Positions 12,956 to 18,805 of a DNA stretch of 33,175 bases are shown here, one piece after another. The notes under the pieces are model-generated. The model saw nothing but the letters and a program-made list of their open reading frames with translations. It did not search any database and was not told the DNA's origin. The first letter of the stretch is position 1; every line of letters starts with the position of its first letter. Location of the stretch: contig CAZBSC010000008.1 of assembly GCA_964494845.1 (NCBI GenBank), positions 1 through 33,175 on the forward strand, written 5' to 3'. A program made the translations under genes and the position numbers. This DNA comes from CAYRSA01 sp964494845. GTDB lineage: Bacteria; Patescibacteriota; Saccharimonadia; Saccharimonadales; JAGQNJ01.

Positions 12956-13028
12956 TCGGGGTGACAGGACTTGAACCTGCGACCTCACGGCCCCCAGCCG
13001 TACGCGCTACCAACTGCGCTACACCCCG
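12953..13028 (-). tRNA. tRNA-Pro (GGG)
   Basis: Acceptor CGGGGTG/CACCCCG with discriminator A and encoded CCA, anticodon loop CTGGGGG giving GGG, T arm GCAGG-TTCAAGT-CCTGT. A terminator follows directly, and a displaced 3' copy lies beyond it. Confidence 0.93.
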
Positions 13029-13069
13029 AAATATGCTTCGTTATTCTAACTTAAATCACAAAAGTATCC

Positions 13070-13075
13070 TATAAT
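13070..13075 (+). promoter_or_regulatory. -10 box of the pterin-dehydratase/RNase HI gene
   Basis: A perfect TATAAT overlaps the first in-frame ATG (13074). The expected start at about 13082-13083 coincides with the second in-frame ATG at 13083, which I take as the true, leaderless start. Confidence 0.6.
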
Positions 13076-13082
13076 GAATCAA

Positions 13083-13742
13083 ATGTGGAAAGAAGATAAA
13101 AATCAGTTATATCAAAAGTTTACCTTTGATGGTTTCGTTCAGGCTATGGAGTTCGTGAATAAGGTCGCAAAGGTATCTGAAAGTGCGAATCACCACCCTA
13201 AAATAGAAATTAATTGGAATACCGTAGAGCTTTGGCTGACAACACACGACAAGGACAACACAGTTACAGACAAAGACAAACATCTGGCCGTACAGATTGA
13301 TACCTTAGTTCAGGGCAAAACATCAAAGTCATCGACGCTTCCTCAAGAGATCAAATTTTACGGAGATGGGGGATCGCGCGGTAATCCTGGACCAGCGGCC
13401 TGTGGATTTGTTCTGATGGATATGGAGGATAAAATCTTGGAAACGGGTGGAGAATACATGGGCATTACCACTAATAATCAGGCGGAGTATCACTCACTAG
13501 AGATGGGATTGCAGCTAGCAGGAGAGTTGGGCGCAAAAAAAGTCCATGTTTATATGGATAGCATGCTGGTGGTGAACCAGCTAAAAGGTATATACAAGGT
13601 CAGAAGTATGGATTTAATGCCCCGGTTCAAGAATATTCAGTCACTAGCAAAGCAATTTACAGAGGTAAACTATACTCATGTTCCGCGGGCGCTAAACTCT
13701 ACTGCCGATGCTGAAGTAAATAGAATACTAGATAGCGTATAA
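13083..13742 (+). CDS. Pterin-4a-carbinolamine-dehydratase-like domain fused to RNase HI
   Basis: Two domains are joined. Residues ~1-72 match the pterin-4a-carbinolamine dehydratase (PCD/DCoH) family: KFTFDGFVQAMEFVNKVA, the His-His-Pro signature (NHHPKIEINWN) and VELWLTTHD. Residues ~88-219 are RNase HI with the full catalytic set in YGDGGSRGNPG (Asp), NNQAEYHSLE (Glu), YMDSMLVV (Asp) and NSTADAEVNRI (Asp). RNase HI removes RNA from RNA:DNA hybrids. The pterin enzyme normally recycles tetrahydrobiopterin, unlikely here; the domain may serve dimerisation or binding. The listed start avoids the ATG at 13074, which lies within the -10 box. The stop codon lies inside the rnpB promoter. Confidence 0.85.
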   Translation: MWKEDKNQLYQKFTFDGFVQAMEFVNKVAKVSESANHHPKIEINWNTVELWLTTHDKDNTVTDKDKHLAVQIDTLVQGKTSKSSTLPQEIKFYGDGGSRGNPGPAACGFVLMDMEDKILETGGEYMGITTNNQAEYHSLEMGLQLAGELGAKKVHVYMDSMLVVNQLKGIYKVRSMDLMPRFKNIQSLAKQFTEVNYTHVPRALNSTADAEVNRILDSV

Positions 13743-13743
13743 T
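13738..13743 (+). promoter_or_regulatory. rnpB -10 box overlapping the upstream stop codon
   Basis: TATAAT at 13738-13743 contains the TAA stop (13740-13742) of the RNase HI fusion gene. The start seven bases on, at about 13750, matches the first base pairs of the rnpB P1 helix. Confidence 0.7.
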
Positions 13744-13747
13744 GTAT

Positions 13748-14090
13748 CCACCAGGTTACTGGCTAATCGCCTGATTTATTTTAGGAGGAAAGTCCGGGCA
13801 ACATAGGGAATGACAGTTGCTAACGGCAACCAGAGGTGACTCTAGGGAAAGTGCCACAGAAACTATACCGGCCCTAGGGCCAAGGGTGAAAAGAGTGAGG
13901 TAAGAGCTCACGATATGTTACGGTGACGTGACGTGCATGGTAAACCCTGTCTGTTGCAAGGAGTACATTCAAGCCCTTCGGGGTTGGTTCCCGCCAGAAT
14001 GTACGCGCATCCGCTTGATCTGCCGAGCGATCGGTAGGCTAGATAGATGATTAGTCTCGACAAAACCCGGCTTACAGGTAACCTGGTGCC
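13748..14090 (+). ncRNA. rnpB: RNase P RNA (bacterial type A)
   Basis: This is the catalytic RNA of RNase P, which matures tRNA 5' ends. Conserved blocks appear in order: AGGAGGAAAGTCCGGGC (about 13784-13800), CACAGAAA (13856-13863), the GGTAAGAGCTCAC stretch (13899-13911), GCATGGTAAACCC (13936-13948), and the 3' block GATAGATGATTAGTC...ACAAAACCCGGCTTACAG (14042-14077). Helix P1 is an unbroken 11-bp pairing of CACCAGGTTAC (13749-13759) with GTAACCTGGTG (14078-14088), which fixes both ends. A bidirectional terminator follows. Confidence 0.97.
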
Positions 14091-14100
14091 TAGAGAAATC

Positions 14101-14131
14101 AAAAACCGCTCATATTTTGAGCGGTTTTTTT
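14101..14131. terminator. Bidirectional terminator between rnpB and rplT
   Basis: AACCGCTCA (14104-14112) pairs with TGAGCGGTT (14118-14126). T runs follow on both strands, so it ends rnpB on the plus strand and infC-rpmI-rplT on the minus strand. Confidence 0.9.
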
Positions 14132-14147
14132 GTAGTATAGCTTTGTG

Positions 14148-14492
14148 CTATTTTTTAGCTACTTTTACAACCTCGGCGAAAGCTTTCGGCTCATTCACTG
14201 CTAATTCTGCCAATACTTTTCGGTCAATACCGATATTTGCTTTTTTAAGGCTAGCAATAAGGCGACTATAAGTTGTGCCGTGCGTGCGCGCTGCAGCGTT
14301 AATGCGAGTATTCCACAGCGCTCTAAAGGTTCGCTTACGGTTTTTTCGGTCCCTGGTAGCGTTCTGAAGTGATCGAACTAGGGCTTGTTTGCCACGACGC
14401 ACACTTGATGTGTGGGCATGGGTCATGCCTTTTGTGGCTTTTCTAATTTTTTGATGTCGTCTGTGGGTTGTAACCCCTCGTTTTACTCTCAT
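14148..14492 (-). CDS. rplT: Large ribosomal subunit protein bL20
   Basis: This 114-aa bL20 begins MRVKRGVTTHRRHQKIRKATKG, then the long basic helix and the conserved RDRKNRKRTFRALWNTRINAAAR (47-69), YSRLIASLKKANIGIDRKVL (76-95) and LAVNEPKAF (97-105). bL20 is an early assembly protein bound to domain II of 23S rRNA. It is the last gene of infC-rpmI-rplT, three bases after rpmI, with GGAG about eight bases before the ATG. Length is normal. Confidence 0.97.
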   Translation of the reverse strand: MRVKRGVTTHRRHQKIRKATKGMTHAHTSSVRRGKQALVRSLQNATRDRKNRKRTFRALWNTRINAAARTHGTTYSRLIASLKKANIGIDRKVLAELAVNEPKAFAEVVKVAKK

Positions 14493-14495
14493 TTT

Positions 14496-14690
14496 CTATG
14501 CTCCAAGTCTTCGCTTAAGGGTTTTAGCTTGTTTGCCGATTATTTCTTCAACTCCGGCAAAACCGCGCTTTCTAGATGCGCTTTTCTTCATAAGGTTGTG
14601 ATGTCCGGAAGCACGGCGCCGCAAAACTTTGCCAGTCTTTGTAACCTTTACTCGGTCTTTTGTGCCGCTATGCGTTTTTAGCTTTGACAT
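14496..14690 (-). CDS. rpmI: Large ribosomal subunit protein bL35
   Basis: This 64-aa bL35 has the expected MSKLKTHSGTKDRVKVTKTGK start and RRRASGHHNLMKKS and RKRGF motifs. Its start overlaps the end of infC by 23 bases in another frame, and its AAGGAG lies inside infC, so it is probably coupled to infC translation. Confidence 0.96.
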   Translation of the reverse strand: MSKLKTHSGTKDRVKVTKTGKVLRRRASGHHNLMKKSASRKRGFAGVEEIIGKQAKTLKRRLGA

Positions 14691-15195
14691 TATTGCTCCT
14701 TATTACGAATATTATTTGCTTACCTGTCATTTGTGGTAATTGGTCGACAGCTATTGTATCACCAAATCGCTGGATTATTTTTTCTGCTAGCTGAAATCCC
14801 AGGTCTTTATGGGCTAGTTCTCGTCCGCGAAAGAAAAGAGTCATCTTGACTTTGTGCCCATCTTCCAAAAAGCCTGTGACTTTTCGAAGCTTTACATCCA
14901 AGTCATGCTCACCAATCTTTAGCCCCATACGCATCTGTTTGATGTCTTGAGCTTTGGTGCTCTTTTTGTTCTTTTGCTGTTGCTTTGTTTTCTGGTAGTT
15001 AAATTTACCCCAGTCAACTATCTTCGCAACAGGCGGAGAAGTGTTTGGTGATATCTCGACAAGGTCGAGTTCAGCCTGGATTGCAAGTTGAAGTGCTTGT
15101 GCACGAGATATGACACCTAGCTGTTGTCCATTCTCATCGATAACCCGCAGTTCTGGTGCCCGAATCTGTTCATTCAGGCGAGTGTACTTACTGAT
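14668..15195 (-). CDS. infC: Translation initiation factor IF-3, with AUC start codon
   Basis: IF-3 binds the 30S subunit and checks initiator tRNA and start codon. The minus frame is open well above the first ATG (14934), which lies inside the protein. The N-terminal domain (YTRLNEQIRAPELRVIDE, GQQLGVISRAQALQLA, LVEISPNTSPPVAKIVDWGK), a lysine-rich linker and the C-terminal domain (QMRMGLKIGEHDLDVK, FFRGRE) give 175 residues, a normal length. No ATG, GTG or TTG lies in frame near the 5' end. The only sensible start is ATC at 15195, seven bases after AAAGGAG. A rare AUU/AUC start is a known feature of infC and lets IF-3 repress itself. It leads infC-rpmI-rplT. Confidence 0.93.
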   Translation of the reverse strand: MSKYTRLNEQIRAPELRVIDENGQQLGVISRAQALQLAIQAELDLVEISPNTSPPVAKIVDWGKFNYQKTKQQQKNKKSTKAQDIKQMRMGLKIGEHDLDVKLRKVTGFLEDGHKVKMTLFFRGRELAHKDLGFQLAEKIIQRFGDTIAVDQLPQMTGKQIIFVIRSNNVKAKNA

Positions 15196-15239
15196 ACGGT
15201 TGCTCCTTTGCGCACAAATAATTAACTTGCTTAACAGGG

Positions 15240-15268
15240 ATTGTAACAGATAAACAAACAGAGGTCAA
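15240..15268 (-). promoter_or_regulatory. Promoter of infC-rpmI-rplT
   Basis: The minus strand reads TTGACC (15268-15263), 17 bp, then TG-T-TACAAT with the hexamer at 15245-15240. The start near 15233 leaves a leader of about 38 nt with a strong AAAGGAG. Confidence 0.8.
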
Positions 15269-15294
15269 ACAACATATATAAAAACTTGACGGTA

Positions 15295-16809
15295 TCATGC
15301 CTCGATATTTCTAACTGGTCTATACTGTAAGGCTTCCGCAATATGCGAGGATTCTATTGCGCTACTCTGTTCTATATCAGCTATAGTTCTTGCTACCTTC
15401 AGAGTTCTCATGTAGGCCCTGGGGGATAATTCAAGTTTCTCTGCGCCCTTATCTAGAAGCAATCTTGCATCGTCTGATAGTTTAGAGAACTGTTTTATAT
15501 CTCTGTTAGTCATGTCCGAATTAAACTTTCTTTTGCCGAATCTCTTGTTCTGCTGCGCTATCGCAAGTGATATTTTTTTGCTAATACTCTCACTGTTTTC
15601 TGAATCAGTATTTTTCTCCAGGAGCTTCTTGTGTTCTAGATTTTCGACATTCACATATATGTCGATTCTATCCATGATGGGACCAGACAATTTGCGACTA
15701 TATTGGTGAAGCTGGTAGGGCGTGCAACTACATTCTTTGCTGGTACCAAAATATCCGCACGGACAGGGGTTAGCCGTGGCTACCAGTATAAAGTTTGCAG
15801 GAAAAGTAACAGTGTCTTTTGCTCTAGATACCGTGACGACCCTGTCCTCTAGAGGCTGCCTCAGTGCTTCTATAGTGTTTCTTTTAAACTCGGGGAGCTC
15901 ATCAAAAAATAGCACCCCGTTGTGCGCAAGGCTAATCTCTCCTGGTCTGGGGTTGCGCCCGCCACCAATTATCGAAGTATCACTGGCACTGTGGTGGGGG
16001 GAGCGAAAAGGCCGTGTAGATACGATTGACTCATAGTTTTTATTGTGCAGACTATGAATATGGGTTGTCTCAAGTACTTCGTCTCTGACCATAGCGGGCA
16101 ACACAGAGACAAGAGCTTTTGCTAGCATACTTTTTCCAGTCCCCGGAGGTCCATTCAGTAAGATATTATGGTTGCCGGATGCGGCTATAGTCAGTGCTCG
16201 CTTTGCTTGAGGCTGACCGACGATGTCAGAAAAATCTGTCTCTTTTGCGGCTTTTGTCTCTACATTTTTATATATTTCTAGGCTGGGCGATACTTTTTGT
16301 ACCGCTGTAGCTCCAGATAAGTGCAGGTAGACATCTTTCAGTGTCTTGAATGGTAGAATCTGTAGTCCGTCGATTAGAGCGGCCTGCGGTACGTTAGACC
16401 TCGGTATGTAAACAGTGCTCAGGCCATGCTTTTTGGCCGACACTAGCTTTCCAATCAGTCCTCGTACGGGTCTGATTTCGCCGTCTAGTCCTAGCTCACC
16501 AAAAAAAGCGCAATCGTTATTAAGCGGTTTTATAGTCTTTGCCGACTGCAGTATGGCGACGGCTATGGCCAGGTCAAAGCTAGTGTTGTCTTTAGGTACG
16601 TCAGCCGGAGCTAGGTTTATAGTTAAGCGTTTTTTTGGAAAAGGTATGGAAGAGGAGGTGAAGGCACTACGGATCCTTTCTTTTGCTTCGTCGACAGCCT
16701 TGTTTGCAAACCCCACTATGATTATGCTAGGTAGCCCGTTAGAAATCTGACATTCAATTTCTCCGACAATTCCATCAAAACCATTATCGACTATTGTTCG
16801 TGTTTTCAT
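15295..16809 (-). CDS. comM: ComM/YifB-family AAA+ ATPase
   Basis: This 504-aa protein is a ComM (Mg-chelatase ChlI-like) helicase that drives branch migration during natural transformation. The N-terminal Lon-like domain is intact (LPSIIIVGFANKAVDEAKERI, 26-46; LAPADVPKD). The AAA+ core has Walker A GPPGTGKS (220-227), Walker B GVLFFDELPEF (298-308), a Cys cluster CPCGYFGTSKECSC (349-362), and sensor regions near MDRID (379-383). Length is normal. It lies upstream of and parallel to infC but has its own -10 box 13 bases before the ATG. Presence of comM fits DNA uptake in this host-dependent lineage. Confidence 0.95.
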   Translation of the reverse strand: MKTRTIVDNGFDGIVGEIECQISNGLPSIIIVGFANKAVDEAKERIRSAFTSSSIPFPKKRLTINLAPADVPKDNTSFDLAIAVAILQSAKTIKPLNNDCAFFGELGLDGEIRPVRGLIGKLVSAKKHGLSTVYIPRSNVPQAALIDGLQILPFKTLKDVYLHLSGATAVQKVSPSLEIYKNVETKAAKETDFSDIVGQPQAKRALTIAASGNHNILLNGPPGTGKSMLAKALVSVLPAMVRDEVLETTHIHSLHNKNYESIVSTRPFRSPHHSASDTSIIGGGRNPRPGEISLAHNGVLFFDELPEFKRNTIEALRQPLEDRVVTVSRAKDTVTFPANFILVATANPCPCGYFGTSKECSCTPYQLHQYSRKLSGPIMDRIDIYVNVENLEHKKLLEKNTDSENSESISKKISLAIAQQNKRFGKRKFNSDMTNRDIKQFSKLSDDARLLLDKGAEKLELSPRAYMRTLKVARTIADIEQSSAIESSHIAEALQYRPVRNIEA

Positions 16810-16822
16810 TATGCTTACGCTT

Positions 16823-16828
16823 ATTCTA
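16823..16828 (-). promoter_or_regulatory. -10 box of comM
   Basis: TAGAAT on the minus strand (16828-16823), 13 bases before the ATG at 16809, with no Shine-Dalgarno sequence between; predicted leader about 6-7 nt. Confidence 0.45.
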
Positions 16829-16838
16829 CACTCAGAGA

Positions 16839-16891
16839 CATCAAATAAAAATAGGCGTATTTTTATTTGATACGCCTATTTTTATTTGATG
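16839..16891. repeat. Perfect 21-bp inverted repeat
   Basis: Arms at 16839-16859 and 16871-16891 are exact inverse copies (CATCAAATAAAAATAGGCGTA pattern is 21 long, outer part CATCAAAT, inner part AGGCGTA) around an 11-nt loop whose sequence repeats part of the right arm. It lies just beyond the comM promoter. It could be an operator, a bidirectional terminator-like hairpin or a small repeat element. Confidence 0.85.
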
Positions 16892-16935
16892 TTTAATCTG
16901 TGTTTTAAGATTTGGAGTGTTTGTTTTATCTATGG

Positions 16936-16966
16936 AACAACGGCTTGCGAGAAGCCGTTGTTTTTT
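16936..16966 (+). terminator. Orphan intrinsic terminator
   Basis: AACAACGGCTT (16936-16946) pairs perfectly with AAGCCGTTGTT (16952-16962), loop GCGAG, followed by TTTT. No gene points into it on the plus strand, so an unannotated transcript, possibly started near the inverted repeat at 16839-16891, may end here. Confidence 0.75.
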
Positions 16967-17757
16967 GGTCTTTTTGTTTTTGAGCACTTTTTTTATTCAA
17001 GCGCTACACACATCTTATAAACTGCTGATTTAACTGTCAATAGACTTATGGTTATTTTTTTCATAAACCTGTGTATAACTTTTGCAATGGCTTACGGATA
17101 GATGATCTAAATATGCTTAAAAAAGCCATACCAGTCCTGTTTTTGCTAAATTATGGCGCGAACTATTACAAATATTAATGCAGAATTAAACACCGCCCAT
17201 AAAAGTCATTCAAAAACTATCCGAACAACAAACAAATCATTAGAGATTTATTATATGAGCCGTTAAGCAAGAACTAGAACTAAGTATTTGCTAGTCTAAA
17301 TCCTTCGCTTGTCTAGAACTGGTATTATAATGCTAGTGCTAGACATAGTAGCGGATTGTCCAGGCAAAACAAAAACCGTATATTATCATTATGAATATTA
17401 GACTAGAAAGAATATATAATTAGTCCAAAACAACTGTTTTGATTTCTTGATAAATGTCACGATTAATCGAAAATATACAATAAAAAATGTACTCTATTCA
17501 TTCATCGTTCTCAATAACATAATCGACTAGTTTTCTAGCAAAATAAATCATCCAAAAGCAAAGATTGAATATTCATTAGAACAAATGCGAATGCTCGAAT
17601 TAAAATTCACTAACAAGGTCCCATAAAAGCAGAGAAAGTACACATAAAGCGAGACCACGTAGCTGTTCGTAGTAAATAAAACTTTAATATTTATATAAAT
17701 TTTTTACTAAATTTTTAGGAAAGCATCTGTTAAATGTAATTAATACATCAATATGCA
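16967..17757. other. Gene-free AT-rich stretch of about 0.8 kb
   Basis: No frame on either strand gives a convincing gene, and I see no tRNA, tmRNA or array. Isolated motifs are one DnaA-box-like TTATACACA (minus strand, about 17089-17097), one TATAAT (17326-17331) and a 16-bp palindrome CAAAACA-AC-TGTTTTG (17426-17441). Origins normally show several DnaA boxes and neighbours such as dnaA or dnaN, none of which is visible. It may be a decayed region or a long regulatory spacer. Confidence 0.5.
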
Positions 17758-17786
17758 TTGACATAAGCGTTAATTAGTAGTAGCAT
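17758..17786 (+). promoter_or_regulatory. Promoter of the riboswitch-like RNA
   Basis: A consensus TTGACA (17758-17763), 17 bp, TAGCAT (17781-17786): the same pair of hexamers and spacing as at the 44-aa gene. Start expected near 17793. Confidence 0.65.
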
Positions 17787-17823
17787 GATTGTGGAGTTAC
17801 AAAAAAACAAACGTGTGAAAAAA

Positions 17824-17932
17824 TAGCGCTCTAATCCTGCGAGAAGCGGGGTTGAGCGGTCAGTCACAACCAGGACGGTAAGCGCTACATAAGTTATATT
17901 TATTAGAGCGGATTTACCGTCCGGTTTTTTTT
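17824..17932 (+). promoter_or_regulatory. Candidate riboswitch or structured regulatory RNA with terminator
   Basis: Three helices that cannot all form together are visible. (a) P1: TAGCGCT (17824-17830) with AGCGCTA (17881-17887) closes a three-way junction holding hairpins CCTGC-GAGAA-GCGGG (17836-17850) and GTTG/CAAC (17851-17854, 17867-17870). (b) Terminator: GGACGGTAA (17873-17881) with TTACCGTCC (17914-17922), then TTTTTTTT (17925-17932). (c) CGCTCTAAT (17827-17835) with ATTAGAGCG (17902-17910), which crosses both. This is the layout of a transcription-attenuating riboswitch. It matches no class I know, and could also be a stand-alone small RNA. The next gene starts 28 bases after the T run. 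Confidence 0.65.
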
Positions 17933-17960
17933 AGAACAAATTAAGGTTACAAATTCGCAT

Positions 17961-18296
17961 ATGATAAAACTAAAATTAAGTAAACCAACAATAGCTATCG
18001 GCGTGATGCTGTTAGGCGCGGTAATTTTTTTCCTGTCTGTTAACCCCGGTGACCTGCCCCTAGTGGCCCTAATTGGTCCTTTTTTATATCTATCTGTCTT
18101 CTTGTTCTTGTGTTTTTACCAAATGTCTAAATTATTTAGGTTTAATAATTTGAAACTAACTTCTCTCATACTGACCATACTAACAGTTGTTTTGTTGGTT
18201 ATGAGCTCTCTGCATCAGATAACTATCAAAGATATTGTTCTTAGTGTGACGCTAACAGCGATTCTGACATGGTACATCACTAGGCTTGAAGCTTAA
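17961..18296 (+). CDS. Small membrane protein downstream of the riboswitch-like RNA
   Basis: This 111-aa protein has four hydrophobic segments, about residues 10-27, 32-52, 64-83 and 90-107, with short loops and basic residues at the N-terminus and in the central loop (MSKLFRFNNLK). I do not recognise the family. If the upstream RNA is a riboswitch, this is the first gene under its control, which would hint at a small transporter or sensor. A weak AAGG lies about 14 bases before the ATG. The following gene has its own -10 box, so it need not be in the same operon. Confidence 0.7.
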   Translation: MIKLKLSKPTIAIGVMLLGAVIFFLSVNPGDLPLVALIGPFLYLSVFLFLCFYQMSKLFRFNNLKLTSLILTILTVVLLVMSSLHQITIKDIVLSVTLTAILTWYITRLEA

Positions 18297-18335
18297 AGTT
18301 AAGGCTCAAAAACATCCTTAAAGACACTATCAATC

Positions 18336-18344
18336 TGCTATAAT
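18336..18344 (+). promoter_or_regulatory. Extended -10 promoter of the VirD4-like operon
   Basis: TG-C-TATAAT with the hexamer at 18339-18344; the start at about 18351 leaves a two-base leader before the ATG at 18353. Confidence 0.65.
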
Positions 18345-18352
18345 TCCTGTAT

Positions 18353-18802
18353 ATGATTAAGAATGAGAAAGATATAGATAGCGACTCTTCTGTTGAACTG
18401 CCAGAATTAGATCTTCCCCAACAAACAGAGGAAGGGGAGCAGAGTATCGTCGCAATGCAAGATGGTCAGAAAAACCCGGAGCTTGGCGTTAATCCAATCC
18501 AGGCAACTCAGCTATCTAATGCAGGCGATCCTGCCGTCACAACAACCACCAACCAACCAGTAGACCCGTTGCCTATAAATAATGTCTCGAACCCTGTAGC
18601 ATCTAATAAGGACAATAATTCTGCGCAGCCTTTAATCGCGGATGATGTGGATTTGATAGAGAAAGAATGGGTAGAGAAAGCTAAACAAATCGTAAATCAA
18701 ACTAAAGACGATCCACATACCCAAAATAAAGAGTTGAATAACTTTAAAGCTGGCTATATAAAAAAGCGTTACAACAAAGAGATGATTATCAGTAAAGATT
18801 AA
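18353..18802 (+). CDS. Acidic, low-complexity protein preceding the VirD4-like ATPase
   Basis: The first ~100 of 149 residues are acidic, rich in Asn, Gln, Pro and Thr, and look disordered. The last ~45 form a charged helix (DVDLIEKEWVEKAKQIV, about 98-114) followed by a basic end (AGYIKKRYNKEM). There is no signal peptide. The family is unrecognised. It starts with a nearly leaderless message and ends three bases before the ATPase gene, so the two are one operon and the protein may be an adaptor or regulator of the ATPase; that is inference from position only. Confidence 0.75.
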   Translation: MIKNEKDIDSDSSVELPELDLPQQTEEGEQSIVAMQDGQKNPELGVNPIQATQLSNAGDPAVTTTTNQPVDPLPINNVSNPVASNKDNNSAQPLIADDVDLIEKEWVEKAKQIVNQTKDDPHTQNKELNNFKAGYIKKRYNKEMIISKD

Positions 18803-18805
18803 GCC

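Noticed and set aside
13074..13082. First ATG of the RNase HI fusion
   Set aside because: It lies within TATAAT, so a transcript from that promoter cannot include it.
14047..14271. 74-aa ORF after the RNase HI gene
   Set aside because: It begins inside rnpB, crosses a terminator and ends antisense in rplT.
16893..17021. 42-aa ORF through the orphan terminator
   Set aside because: It spans a strong terminator hairpin, has no ribosome site and has low-complexity Phe-rich sequence.
16967..17757. Replication origin
   Set aside because: Only one DnaA-box-like site is visible and no dnaA, dnaN or rpmH is nearby; gyrB alone is not enough.
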